Shown piece after piece: positions 49,801 through 61,600 of a stretch of DNA of 64,000 bases (position 1 is the first letter of the stretch; the number at the start of each line of letters is the position of its first letter). This stretch comes from Bryum argenteum (lineage: Eukaryota > Streptophyta > Bryopsida > Bryales > Bryaceae): NCBI GenBank assembly GCA_037043015.1, contig CM073321.1:5042001-5106000 (forward strand), read 5' to 3'. Under the pieces are notes generated by a model. That model was not told the origin of the DNA, ran no database searches, and saw nothing but the letters and a program-made list of their open reading frames with translations. A program made the translations under genes and the position numbers.

Positions 49801-50760
49801 CCTTGCTGTGCATGTGTGAGTGATTTGCTTGGTATTTTGTGTAAAGTGAGGATTGAAAACCGGTTGTGGGTACAAGAAGTCCCTTGTTGGTCTGGTAGTT
49901 ACGAGTCTGAGATATCCGAGGAGGGGATAGCCGGAGGAGTAACGCCGTCAGTAAGAGGTCCCAGTGAGAGGAGTCCGAGCGTCCTGGAGGTGTTTAGCGA
50001 GTGCCAAGGGGGGTTGTGATTCCAACCGGACTGGACAGAGGAGTTGGGATTGGCGAGTAAAGCCACCCTGCATAACCACCCCCCGGATGGGATATTCGGG
50101 TGAGGAAAGTCCACGACGGGAGTTGCACGTAACCCCGGGTGCCAGCTAACCCCCAGTATACGTTAGTAGAAATCTCGTGGGCAGGGTAGTGGGATGCTAC
50201 TCACTGCAGACCGGATCACAAGTTGTGTCGCCCAGAGAGAAGGAGAGAACCGAACAGCTGCCGGTGTGACCTACCGTTTAAACAAATCACCCGACGGTAG
50301 CGACAGTTGTAAGGGAGGAACCCCGGGTAGAGAGAGAGAGAGAAGGATACGAGTATAGGTGAAACTCCAGTCACCCTAATCAACCGGAGGAGAGTGCCCA
50401 TTCCGTGCTCTGTTAAAAACTTACAGGGAGAACCCCTCCGAGGACTTACGGAGGTTAAATTAAATCATCACTCACTAACATGCCCTAACCGGTCAAAGTA
50501 ATAGTTTAGTTGGGGAGAGCAACCGGATCAGAATCAACCGGTCACCCTGGGGTTTTGGGTTAAGGAACCAGTCAGGTCTAAACTCTTGCGTTCCCTGATC
50601 CGGTACACTAGAACGTGTTGGTCGTTGTAGCGTCAACCCGGTGATCAATCCGGATTTCGTCTTGTCTTCACACGGCACAGAATCTCCGTGGAACGTTACC
50701 CGGAAGGTGGACCATCTTGCTAGGTTGTAAGGGTAAATTGAGTTAATTTTGGTCTCCTCG
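46855..50760 (+). mobile_element. Unrecognised 3.9-kb insertion in the RNase H region of element A
   Basis: RNase H coding of element A stops after MVDHHSLL and resumes at LLEYDFEVVYVPGK. The junctions carry a 5-bp direct repeat GTTTG (46850-46854 and 50761-50765), a likely target duplication. The ends are not TG...CA, and only a weak inverted match (GAGAGGACC against GAGGAGACC) is visible. A single long open frame fills the first two thirds. The last 1.3 kb is non-coding, without a poly-A tail. It may be a non-autonomous LTR-type element lacking its repeats, a truncated copy, or a new kind of element. Confidence 0.6.
46876..49449 (+). CDS. Unknown 857-residue protein of the 3.9-kb insert
   Basis: The first ATG inside the insert (MGCAGLYDAPWDLADQAI) opens an uninterrupted frame. 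Residues 1-195 look globular and conserved-like (WGPRHWRATYKFPD, GYIKKKGDDGLRNRFR, IFHLYQRHDILTDREIFYW). Residues 200-500 are low-complexity: acidic runs (EEEEEEEEVV, DDEEEEEEEAP), Arg- and Pro-rich stretches and a basic patch (LKRKAKKRKRSA). A coiled-coil-like region follows (about 515-640). The tail is Pro/Glu/Val-rich and ends in a basic RWKSRRTQ. I do not recognise the family. It could be a gag-like structural protein of a non-autonomous element or a captured gene. An intact frame of this length suggests a recent insertion or selection. Confidence 0.5.
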   Translation: MGCAGLYDAPWDLADQAIIEETVTHRFPEMYVTHPLRGKTDNWGPRHWRATYKFPDSPIGYIKKKGDDGLRNRFRRGPTEKDGFKPEDCKDPRVMRLLRFLLPILNPDKPTTCTVKLMKAILANYDGRMQVGWHDIISEVVQREVMKIGNQKGCPLAPYIFHLYQRHDILTDREIFYWHEKHDLPSGDPQGSTSSESGDEMEEVRATDLEGSPEPATRQARAVGPSQAGPSTAPRVATQEGEGSRVNPTRTHQAMPSLLMPNAEEEEEEEEEVVPLIRRTRAQQRRAEEIAEAGGDQSAKEDDRDKDDEEEEEEEAPPRQARPSRGVRRKDTTGFGRRRSPVRLPPPVEQGASDEEVAAAGTNAEVPPPGERPPGGRVPNLKRKAKKRKRSATPVVQPRAIEEERAPSPDPAPIQDPAPTPVEEPIPESQPKVKRRLIITEEEDTPERTTPPRLELPEQRSDPAPATPASVAAPESSHRGVVTPGTGNTTPVLPRPYYRIPSEGILHPIRLAMEEVDRENEQLFTSLARLERVFQTPNVERYPELAEEMQRETARLRREKVELVLKARPKEKASVGVQCELDPSDTEAHPEVEALRRVVQEQEAALRRLQNIDRTVLHSILKVLQPDAEAQTKATFYDARIGISESPQSLELLRRHATGINQCLKEFRTLTGRLLGALPHVEMKEALPEEEVLAPPEVPTEGPVPMKVEEVSLPVSEEQGIPVDGGVPEDREEDRDVTPPRGGDIPSEVGLPGPSEVEEAVEGEVNPSQQPDENPVDGVTGEEAGLPEQVEEVVPHPEAQVNEVGDPGEQDQQNEPVAPQEQQEEPVVPQEEVEAQPVPPPSKLKALRDRWKSRRTQ

Positions 50761-51511
50761 GTTTGGTAACTCACGACACTACTCGAATACGATTTCGAAG
50801 TGGTATATGTTCCGGGGAAGCGCGACATTGTGGCCAACTATTTGTCCAGGGATACTAACACCACCGCGGAAGGAATCGATGATTCCTTTAACGAGGCTTA
50901 CGTACAGGCCGCGCAAATAACAACGGACCCCGAAAAATGCGAGGACGACTAGAGGACCAAGATTATTCGGTACCTCACCATGGGCATCACCCCCGGGGAC
51001 TTGACAGGAACTCGCAAGATCAGCTTCGTGCAGACAACCTTACATACACCGTGGTCCAAGGGAAACTATACAAACGTGGGCCCGACCGAGAAATACGGCT
51101 GTGCGTAGCGACTCAACAACAGCAACAAATCATCGAGCACCTCCATGATGGACCCGCGGGAGAACAGCAGGGGCTAGATACCACAATCTAAAAAATACTA
51201 TCCGCCAAGTACTGGTGGCCAAAAATCCACAAGGACGTGTTTAACTACGTCAAAAGTTGCCACGCCTGCTAAAGCTCCACCACGAATTTTCAGCACCAAG
51301 CCAAAGTACCGTTGAAATCTATACCACCCCTAGGACCGTTTCAAAGATGGGGGTTGGATTTCGTGGGACCAATCAAGCCCGCGACACGCCAGGGGTACAA
51401 GTATATCCTCGTTGCCACGGACTATACCACAAAGTGATTTGAAACTAAACCCCTACGAACCAATACCGCGGCCGTCACAGCCTCGTTTATTTATGAGAAC
51501 ATAATTACAAG

Positions 51512-52100
51512 TGTTAAGGGGGTTTTACAGAAACACCCTAACACAAATGAACTAATTGCGCTACTAGTCACAAACACGTCGGTACTCTGGAACAGTGTTT
51601 CGCAAAGAGTAGAACAACTTAGTCTACCCGACTAGTAGGTGACAAGAGGTGAACGGACAGCTCTACGTCGGCTCTTCCAGTCAATAGCAAGCAAGCAACT
51701 AGAGATGCAAGCAAACAATTCAGAGATCAGACACGTAAAGGTCGGCTAGTCTATTCACATGTACAACACAAAAGAACAGAAGAGAAGACTAGACGGAACT
51801 CTGAGGTTACTGGCAAAAGGGTAGATTAGCAAGCAACAACTCTCACGAAGTGGAGAGTGATACATACAGTCGGCTGGGTCTGACTGGCTGTCAGATCCAG
51901 CTGATCATAGTAGGTCAACCGACCTGGCTGACTAGTCAGTAACACATCGGATGTCTAAACTGAGTCAGGGACTCCAAAAACTGCCAACTAGACATCCGAC
52001 CTGCTGACGTCTACCGGGTATCGACTACCGGTCTGTAACTGCCGGGTATAGACTAGAACAAAAATAGCCTAAAGAATATACTACAAATATTCCGTTAACA
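51512..52100 (-). repeat. Solo LTR of family C, reverse orientation
   Basis: A 589-bp sequence starts TGTTAAGGG and ends CCGTTAACA, flanked by the target duplication ACAAG (51507-51511 and 52101-52105). On the minus strand it begins TGTTAACGGAATATT and soon contains CTATACCCGG, loosely like the start of the LTR of element A. Families A and C may therefore be distant relatives. It splits the integrase region of element A. Confidence 0.85.
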
Positions 52101-53216
52101 ACAAGGTTTGGATGCCCCCTGGAGATAGTATCGGATTGAGGCACACATTTTGTGAATACAGTTATTGTCACATCCCTTTCCAAAGGATGCCCGAACACCA
52201 TGGTGAGCCAAGAGGACCCCGGGAGTGACGCCCCGGGCTTGGCAAGAGACAAGGTGAAGTGACCTAGGGGAGTCCCGAGCAAACAGCACGCAATGGCGTC
52301 GTGCTCGGGACGAACTTGGTGGCGTGTCTTACATGGTTGGAAACCTTGTTTGAGCACGCATCCATGGGTCCAAAGAACGCGCAATTTGGAGTTGTGAGTC
52401 ATGAGATATGACTCTCCAAAGTTGGAGCGCGTTCCGGGACACTCAGGGACTCGGGAGTGTTGCCTTTCGGGACTCAAACTGTCGTCCTTCATGGATGGCG
52501 GCATGTTGCATGCCTTTGGAAAGCTCTGGACATGAGCTTTCCAAAATGCTAAGGCTCGTGAGGAGCAAAACAATGCTTTGGGAGATATGGCTCTCCAAAG
52601 CATCAGGACTTCGGGACTCCGGGACAGGGATGTCAATATGGACGTCTTTTGAGTTTTTTTGGTCGGACGTCCGTCCGTCCGTCCGGACGTCCGTCCAGGA
52701 CCGTCCGGACGTCCGTCCGGGGGGGTAAAATGGAATTACTACGACAACAGTAAAAATTTCAACCATTAGATCTTCTTGGAGCTCGCATCTAAGCCGTTCA
52801 AATCTGATCTTCTTTAAAGCGACCGAGAAAATTCGCTCCGACCGGCGCCCGGTCGAGGTGACCGAAGGTCGTAGTGACCATGAGATTTGATTCGGAGATC
52901 CACAACCGTCAGATCGATAACGGTCGACCGATCGGTCGGCGGTCGACGGATCGGTCGGCGGTTGACCGATCGGTCGGCGGTTGACCGATCGGTCGGCGGT
53001 CGACCGGTCGGACGGCCCGACCGGAATTTAAGGGAAAAAAATTTTTTTAAAAATTTTAAAAAATTAAAAAATCTAAATTTAGAATCCGGTCGCTCCGTCC
53101 GATCGGTCAACGACCGATCGGACGAGAGCGACCGGATTCTAAATTTAGATTTTTTTTTTAAAAAAAAATTATTTTATTTTTTTATTTTTATTTTTATTTT
53201 TATTTATTTATTTTTT

Positions 53217-56200
53217 AAAATTTCCCCGAACGGCGTGGGCGTCCGAAGCCGCCTTGGTGGGGAGCTAAGGATGGCGGCCACTCCTCTTAACCCTAACCCT
53301 ATTCTAATTTATTCCAACAACCATTTTGAATTTCTTAACAACTCCCTCCCTAAAGTTTTTCAAGATCCAGATTACACTATTTGGGGTTCCCGCCCAAATA
53401 AGATTCTCCTTGCTTTGAGCATTACGATCTCACTAATGGAAAAGAATCAACGGTTTAAATTTTACAAGTGACTAAAAACTCAAGTGAACTTTAAGATCCT
53501 ACGGTTGGATCTTCAAAACATTGTTTCAAATGGGGCTTTATAAGCATGGAGAATTTAGGCAATTTCGCATCAAGGATATCTAGGGATTAAGATCTCTTTA
53601 TTTTATCTATAAATTATAACCATACTTAAGTTACTTTTGCGAATTGATTGATGATTCATTTAATCTTATTATCATGGTCCGGAAGATGTTACTTACTTTG
53701 TACTACTTATGGCATGTTGATGTTTAACAAATTAAAAGAGAAAATAGGATGATGTTCATGTGTTTTTTAGTGTAAATTACGTATTTTTCTTTAATTCCCA
53801 AATTGCAAACTTTAGGAACAAGCCTAATGTCTTAATTCACCATGAAGGACACTTGGTATTTTTGGGGTGTAAGTTCTTAGTGTCATTTGCCAAAAACACA
53901 TAGCATCATAAGGGTCAAATAAGATTAAATAAAAAATCTTTACTTGAGGATAAGAAAACGCTTCCACAAAGATTATTTTTATTCAATACAAATTTTATTG
54001 CCATATAAATCAAATGGGGTCAATATCAACTAATCGCATCTTAAAATAATATATCATTGTATCATGTAGTATTATGAATTGCTATAATAAGATATTGAAA
54101 ATACATCACTTTCTACAAAAATAAAAAATAACATACGCCATAACGTGGACATGACTCATATTTATTCAGAGTTATGAACATCTACCAAGATCAATTAAAT
54201 GAAAAATCTATATTTACACATTACCACTTCGTAACTTGTTAAATGTTTAGGAGAGTCTTATAGAAATATAATCTTCATACTCACACATACACTTGAAAGA
54301 CAAATATTAGCACATAATACTTTGTAGTATTGTTCTTCTAAATTTGGGTTGCATGAATTTGTATTGTAAGTTTTATGTTATATGTCTTTTTCCTTCACAT
54401 ATTTATATACTTATATGATGCTAATAGCCTTTCAATATAGTACATGATTGGATATTTACTCTAAAGGCCCAATCAACCATTTTGTACTCTATTCCAAATT
54501 TTGACAAGATGTATCGATTTAAAAGGATTCTTGTTGGACTTATTATTTACCTCCGAGATGTAAGATGGGTTGAAAACCTCATCTACATTACAAAACCTAG
54601 TTTGGAATCATGTATTTTTCACACCAACCCCTTTAATCACAAACATGACAAGGTTTGCTTAATATTGAATAACTTATTATAAAAGGAGACTAATAGTATC
54701 TTCATAGATAAGTATTGGCCTTTATCATGTAAGATAAAACTTAAGGAAACCATACAAATAAATAAGTACTAAGAATAGAAATGAGAATTTTATTTTGCTA
54801 TTGAAAGTTTAGGTGTCTTTAATCTATTACAAGAGAATTATTAATTGTTATGAGGATTTCAAGTTTTCACCTACAACAATTTAATCTTAGAATTAAGGTT
54901 TTTATATTGTCTTTGGGAAGAAAGTTTACAAGAGTTAGAAAACTCACATTTCTTAACACATTTATTTTTCCTTCAAACCCCCCTAGCCTTTAGGGGTTAA
55001 ATAAACAACCACCCATTTGGATTCAAATAAATTTGCTTAGATACTTAGATCCGTAAATGGTTAGTAACTATAATATTTTTCATTATCATAAGTCAATGTA
55101 AATATATTGCAAATTCTATCAAAGCATGACATTGTACCCCTAAAGAATTCCAAGTGATTCATGGATAGTTAAGATTCATATGAACAATGAGGGGTTATTT
55201 TTAATAAGTTCTATTTTTCATGTGTGTCGAAGCCCATAAGATCTTTTGAGTAAAACATTCCCTTCTTTGAAAAGAAGATCTTTCCGACATTCCCCTGACA
55301 AAATCGGCATGTGGATTAATGCCCTGATTTAGATTGTAGGTACAATGTCAGGTACCTAAAAATAGACAATCTCTTAAATGCAAGCAAGAGGAGGAAGAAG
55401 AAGGGAGAAGTGGAGAGATGAGGGAGTGTTGGTGAGTGAGAGAGGAAGAGAGGAGCGCAAGACACCGACCGGTCGCTCGGTCGATCGGCCGGTCCATCGG
55501 TCAGTCGCTCGGTCGGTCCATCGGTCGATCGATCGGACGTCGATCATTGGCCGACCGATCGGTCGAGGGCGCGCGACCGAATTCAAAAAAAAAAAAAAAA
55601 AAAAAAAAACTTTGGTTTATTGCCCGAGCGACCGATTGACGGAGGGACCGACCGAGCGACCGATTGACGGAGGGACCGACCGAGCGACCGATTGACGGAG
55701 GGACCGACCGAGCGACCGATTGACGGAGGGACCGACCGAGCGACCGACCGATGTCGACCGACCGATGGACCGACCGAGCGACCGGGTGGTGTCTTGCGCT
55801 CCTCTCTTCCTCTCTCACTCACCAACACTCCCTCATCTCTCCACTTCTCCCTTCTTCTTCCTCCTCTTGCTTGCATTTAAGAATGGTCTATTTTTAGGTA
55901 CCTGACATTGTACCTACAATCTAAATCAGGGCATTAATCCACATGCCGATTTTGTCAGGGGAATGTCGGAAAGATCTTCTTTTCAAAGAAGGGAATGTTT
56001 TACTCAAAAGATCTTATGGGCTTCGACACACATGAAAAATAGAACTTATTAAAAATAACCCCTCATTGTTCATATGAATCTTAACTATCCATGAATCACT
56101 TGGAATTCTTTAGGGGTACAATGTCATGCTTTGATAGAATTTGCAATATATTTACATTGACTTATGATAATGAAAAATATTATAGTTACTAACCATTTAC

Positions 56201-57175
56201 GGATCTAAGTATCTAAGCAAATTTTATTTGAATCCAAATGGGTGGTTGTTTATTTAACCCCTAAAGGCTAGGGGGGGGGGTTTGAAGGAAAAATAAATGT
56301 GTTAAGAAATGTGAGTTTTCTAACTCTTGTAAACTTTCTTCCCAAAGACAATATAAAAACCTTAATTCTAAGATTAAATTGTTGTAGGTGAAAACTTGAA
56401 ATCCTCATAACAATTAATAATTCTCTTGTAATAGATTAAAGACACCTAAACTTTCAATAGCAAAATAAAATTCTCATTTCTATTCTTAGTACTTATTTAT
56501 TTGTATGGTTTCCTTAAGTTTTATCTTACATGATAAAGGCCAATACTTATCTATGAAGATACTATTAGTCTCCTTTTATAATAAGTTATTCAATATTAAG
56601 CAAACCTTGTCATGTTTGTGATTAAAGGGGATGGTGTGAAAAATTCATGATTCCAAACTAGGTAGTACCGTAGTACATACCATAAGTAGTACGAAGTAGG
56701 TAATATCTTCCGGACCATGATAATAAGATTAACTGAATCATCAATCAATTCACAAAAGTAATTTAAGTATGGTTAAATTTTAGATAAAATAAAGAGATCT
56801 TAATCCCTAGATATCCTTGATGCGAAATTGCCGAAATTCTTCATGCTTGAAAAGCCTCATTTGAAGCAATGTTTGGAAAGATCCAACCGTAGGATCTTAA
56901 AGTTAACTTGAATTTTTAGTGACTTGTAAAATTTAAACCGTCGATTCTTTTCCATTAGTGAGATCGTAATGCTCAAAGTAAGGAGAATCTTATTTGAGCG
57001 GGAACCCCAAATAGTGTAATCTGGGTCTTGAAAAACTTTAGGGGGGAGTTACAAGAAATTCAAAATGGTTGTTGAAATGAATTGGAATAGGGTTAGTGTT
57101 AAGAGGAGTGGCCGCCATCCTTAGCTCCCCACCAGGGCGGCTTCGAACGCCCACGCCGTCCGGGAAAAAAAAAAA
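53217..57175. repeat. Kilobase-scale inverted repeat (megapalindrome)
   Basis: The left arm (53217 to about 55540) and right arm (about 55730-57175) are reverse complements. The inner 1 kb is nearly identical, for example 55271-55380 against 55865-55990. The right arm lacks about 0.9 kb that the left arm has between roughly 53735 and 54595. Outer landmarks are the shared GGCGGCCACTCCTCTTAA block (53271 onward) and its complement near 57105. A smaller palindrome (53070-53155) with GAATCCGGTCGCTCCG arms lies just outside. Confidence 0.88.
55626..55745 (+). repeat. 28-bp tandem repeat at the centre of the megapalindrome
   Basis: Four copies of a 28-bp unit close to GAGCGACCGATTGACGGAGG plus GACCGACC fill the loop between the arms, next to a 25-bp A run (55585-55609). 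The unit is a variant of the GACCGACCGAT motif spread through the arms and subterminal regions. Confidence 0.85.
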
Positions 57176-57239
57176 ACAAATCTAAATTTAGAATCCGGTC
57201 GCTCCGTCCGATCGGTCGGCCCGACCGAATTCTAAACTT

Positions 57240-57286
<47 letters not shown>

Positions 57287-57345
57287 GTCGAGACGACCGC
57301 CCGGTCGACCGCCGACCGATCAGACGGCCTGGCCATCAGCCATCA

Positions 57346-57390
<45 letters not shown>

Positions 57391-58659
57391 CCGGTCGGGT
57401 CGACCGCCGACCGATCAGACGGCCACTGCTCTACCGGTCGCTCCGGGTTGGGCCGGTCGGCGGGCCAGTCGCCCGGGCCAAAACCGGTCGCCCGGGCCAA
57501 AGACCGGTCGCCCCGGCCAAAGACCGGTCGCCCCTTTTACCTTAGGTAAATAGTCCAAAATCTCTAAGTCACGGACGCTCCCATAACCCCCTACGGACGT
57601 CCACCAGACGTCCGGACGCTGTGACATCCCTGCTCCGGGACTCCCGAATGTTCAGAGGAGCGTAGCTCCCACATGAATGCTCCGATTGGAACAAGTGAGG
57701 AGTCCATCGACATCTAATCAAAGAGTAGATGTCGAAAATGGGCTTGCACGTCCCATTTGGATAACTGAGCTACAAGTTAGCCCGAGAAGAAGATACGGCC
57801 CGTTTTTGAGGCTAAGGCAAAAACGGGTGGTCTTCCAAAACAAAAGTGTGTCACGGAAGGCCCCTCAACACAAGAGGGGGGGGGCCTACCGAAGACTCCA
57901 GAGAGTACTATGAGGAGGGGTGGTCTCCCTCCTCACTTGCTCATGGTGCCTTGAGGAGCCGGGGTGGCTCGAGGGTGAGGCTTTGGGATGGGGCCTCACT
58001 CCCGCACCTTGTGGAAAGTAGAGAGTGCTTTGGAGCCTCTCTAAACATGGGGTAGGGAAGTGTCCCTCTCCAAGTTAGTACCCGTGATAAGTAGTGCCGG
58101 TTCCCGGGAGTGACCGGGAATGGCTCAAGAAGGTGAGGCATGGAAAGGAAGCCTCACTTCTACATCTTGGGCATTGTGGGATGCTCTTGAGCATCCCGCA
58201 ACATTGGGTTGGAAAGAGTCCCGCTCCAAACTAGTCCCCGGGAAAACTAGTGCCGGATTCCGGGAGGATTTCCGGCAAAGTCCTGAATGGGGTGAGAATC
58301 AAGAGTAGAAGGGGGACTAGTGGGAAGTTGGAAAATGGTTAAGGGCGGTTAGCTCCGGGGGTGATTAGTAGCACCCTTGGGAGCTTGGACATGTGTGGAA
58401 GGCCGCCCCGTGCCACCAAGTGGCATGCCCATGTGTTTTGTGGGAGTTCCGGTTTACGGGTTCCGGGTAATGAGTTGGGGGAGTCAAGGTGGGTTGGACA
58501 CCTTGACTAGAAATGGTGCTAACATTGTGTGTGCTTGGTATGTGCAGTGTTAGCAAAGTCGTGGCCTGTTGCTACCAACTAAGTGAGCCGGGATTCGGCT
58601 TCCAAGTAAGGCTCACTAAGAAGAAAAAAATGAGTTGGAGTAATTAGGGTTGCGACACT

Positions 58660-58671
58660 TGGTATCAGAGC
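58660..58671 (+). other. Primer-binding site for initiator tRNA-Met
   Basis: TGGTATCAGAGC begins two bases after the 5' LTR of the family-B element. It is complementary to the 3' end of initiator tRNA-Met, the usual primer for plant gypsy and copia elements. It fixes the LTR end and the direction of the element. Confidence 0.9.
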
Positions 58672-61600
58672 AGGCTACGTAATGGGATGCAATCAAGAGT
58701 AGGATAGCATGAGAGGCCGGAAGCTCGTGATGGGGCCCGAAGACACGTCGTTAAGCCTTTGTGGCCGGGGATGCCCCTCATGAGGAGTATTCTCAAATTC
58801 CATCGGAGGAGCCGGTGGAAATAAAAGGGGACCAAGGGGACCAAAGAGAAGTTGCTACTTGTGAGGAGGACACTCACCATGAGGAGGAAGAAAATCCTCT
58901 AAGTCCCGTTCTCGGGAAACACGGCCACAAGCGGAAGGCACGAGATGAATAGTTCAATGAGCTTGTCAAAACTCTTCAAGTCTTGGAGGAAGAGATTAAG
59001 GAGCTCAAGAGAAGGGCATCATGCCCTTCTTTCCGCAAGTTTTGCAAGACCAACTTGCCCTCTTCCCTCACGGGATTGGGCAAGGTAAACAAGGTCAAGG
59101 ACTTCATTGTGGAACTTGAGCTCAACTTTGAGGCCCAAAGAGCTCGTGAAGAGGACAAGATCAACATTACCGTGACCTTCTTGAAAGAGCATGCTCTTTT
59201 GTGGTGGACTTGTTACCGGGATGAGAACGCGGCAGTGGTGAGCAACTTGACTTGGACCGGTTTCAAGGGGATCCTAAGTGATCGCTTCACCCCGGAGTAC
59301 CAAGAGATTCGGGATGGCATGGCCCTTGTGCAATTGAAGCAAACGGGCACTCTTCATGCCTATGTGAAGGATTTCAATGCACATTTGAATGTGCTCCCGA
59401 AGTTAGATGAATTGGCCAAATAGGTCATTTTCTTCAATGGACTCTAACGTTGGGTGGAGCGGGCATTATTCAAGATGCCGAGATTGCCGAAGACTTGTGC
59501 CGAATTGCTCAAGTTGGCAAAAGGGATTGGTGATGATGAAGGTCACCAAAAGGCCTCTAAAGAGAGGGCCTCAACCGAAGAGCAAGGCAAATTACTATCC
59601 AAGAGCCAACATAAGAAAAATGGTTGGCAAAAGCTTTAGGGTGGTGAGAGTGGGCCTTCCAAGGATGGGAAGGACAAGTTTGCCAAGGACAAGCCCAAAG
59701 TGGGGACAAGTCCACAAACAAAAAAATAGAGACAAGTTATATTAACTGTTTGAATTGTGGTGAAGAGGGCCACATGGCAATGCATTGCTCCAAACCAAAG
59801 GGGTAGCCGACTCCTTCATAAGTCCCGAAGCATGGAAGAGGATGGGCTTGCATTTGAGTAAGCAAGCTCATCCAAGTGAGGTTTGCAAAAAGGCAAGCTC
59901 CACGAAACATGCCTTGTAGCTTTGGAAGTGGAAGTGGATTGTCAAAACTTCACTTTTGTGGAAAACTTCATTATAAGTGAGATGGATGGGATTGATCTCA
60001 TCTTATGTAAGACTTCTTTTAATACCGATGAGGTAAAGATAATGAAGCGGCCATTGAGAGTGGTTGCCAACCCCGAAGGCAGGGAGATTGAGTTAGAGTT
60101 CACCAAGGCTCTCAACGTGTTAGGGAGTAGGAACAACTTGGTGAACTTGGAGGAGTTAGAGGAAAACCGGTTCTTGATAATGCTAAGAACCGATTTGGGA
60201 GTTGAAGGGAATAAGCCCACTTCTAACTCCACACCTCCTAAGTGGATTTGGGAGGTCATCTATGGCTTTGGTGATGCCTTTTGGGTTGTGCAACGCCCCA
60301 TCAATGTTCACAACCCTCATGAATACGGTGTTCCATCAAGAGATGGATGGGCTTGTCATTGTTACATTCATGACATATTGGTGTTCTCCAAATCCGCGGA
60401 AGAGCATGCACAACACCTTGCAATTGTGCTTCAAAAAACTTAGGGACAATAAGTGGTATATAAATGGGGAGAAGAGGGAGTTTGACTTGCAAGTGATTGA
60501 GTTCTTCAAACACATTATGACGGGGCAAAGTGTCAAATCGGACCACAAGAAGGTGGAAGCAATCAAGAAGGAGCCAACCCACTTCACAAAGGGAAGTGAG
60601 ATCATTGCTTGGGTTGGCCTATTATTATGAGAGGTTCATAATGAACTTCTCCAAGATTGTTAAGCCCATGTCCGATTTGCTTAAGAAAAACTTGGCCTTG
60701 GATGGGACCGATTCATGTGTGCAAGCATTTCAAAAAACTCAAGGAGAAGCTCTCCTCCCCACCGGTATTGAAGTTCCCGGAGTTTGATAAGTCTTTTGAG
60801 GTGCACACCGATGCAAGTGAATTTGCCATCGGGGGAGTGCTCATGCAAGAAGGAAGGCCAATTGCATGAAAAGGAGATGTTTGCCGTAGTGTATTGTTTG
60901 AAAACATGGCAACATTACCTTGGTCTCCACAAGACCAAGGTATTCACCAATAATGTTTCATTGAAGTACTTTGAAACATAAGCCAAAGTTACACCCAAGC
61001 AATTGAGGTGGCATGTTACCTTAGTGCTCATAAATGTGGAGTTGATTCACAAGCCGGGCCGAGTGAATGGGCACCGCATGCACTAGGTTGGAATGATGAA
61101 CATAAGTCAAATACCACGCAAGTCTTGAGAGTGAGTATACGGGAGAAGGTGATTTGGCAAAACGGATAAGGGAGGCGTATATGAAAGACCCCGAGGCTCA
61201 AAAGTTCTTAAGTGAACTAAGGTGTGGCAAGAAGCCCAACGAAATCCGACTTCATCAAGGTATGATCAAGTTCAAGCAAAATAGGGTGTGTGTTCCAAAG
61301 GGCATGTGGAGGTTGAGTGTGTGCTCAAAGAGAAGCATGACAACCGCTTGGCCGGGCATAGGGGGGAGAAGTCCACCATATGTTTGGTTTCAAAGAGGTT
61401 CTATTGGCCCGAAATGAAGGAACACATTGCCCATTATGTGAAGACTTGTATCACTTAAATATCAAGCCAACCGGGCGCCATATAAAAAGCACGTGGGTTT
61501 GTTACGGCCTTTGCCTATCCGGGATGGTCCATGGGAGTGTGTCTCCATGGATTTTATTACAACCTTCCGGAGTCACGAGGAAGTGATGCCATCTTTGTGG

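Larger units (their letters stand above)
37602..52165 (+). mobile_element. Ty3/gypsy element A, fossil carrying several nested insertions
   Basis: The element starts with a 957-bp LTR and a primer-binding region. Its parts follow in the usual order: gag (38678-39770) with two zinc knuckles (near 39640 and 39775), an aspartic protease (LVDGGSG near 40335), reverse transcriptase (about 41000-41345, 44440-44700 and 46224-46450), RNase H (about 46600-46849 and 50766-50900), and integrase (about 50940-51511 and 52101-52165, with SDRGTHFVN). The gaps are separate later insertions: two solo LTRs of family B, an unrecognised 3.9-kb element, one solo LTR of family C, and a family-B element that hides the rest. 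The order protease-RT-RNase H-integrase is that of Metaviridae-type elements. It is broken by several coding interruptions besides the insertions. The 3' LTR is outside the window. Confidence 0.85.
52625..57632. mobile_element. hAT-like foldback element, 5,008 bp, non-autonomous
   Basis: Terminal inverted repeats CAGGGATGTCA at both ends and a perfect 8-bp target duplication CTCCGGGA (52617-52624 and 57633-57640) are typical of hAT-superfamily elements. No transposase is encoded; the open frames are repeat translations. Most of the element is one huge inverted repeat. The subterminal parts are packed with GGACGTCC, GGTCGACCGATCGG and homopolymer A/T runs. It probably moves, or moved, with a transposase supplied elsewhere. 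Confidence 0.85.
52166..58657 (+). repeat. 5' LTR of the family-B element, split by a foldback transposon
   Basis: The two LTR pieces (52166-52624 and 57641-58657) total about 1,476 bp, the same as the other family-B LTRs. The outer ends are TGTCACATCC and GGTTGCGACA. The intervening 5 kb is a separate DNA element bounded by an 8-bp duplication. Confidence 0.9.

Noticed and set aside
55374-55880. Overlapping Arg/Ser- and Pro/Thr-rich open frames in the foldback element
   Set aside because: They are mirror translations of the palindrome and its GACCGACCGA repeats.
57251-57285. Possible poly-A tails (long T and A runs at 57251-57285, 57350-57390 and 55585-55609)
   Set aside because: They lie inside the foldback element next to symmetrical repeats, with no LINE or SINE sequence beside them.
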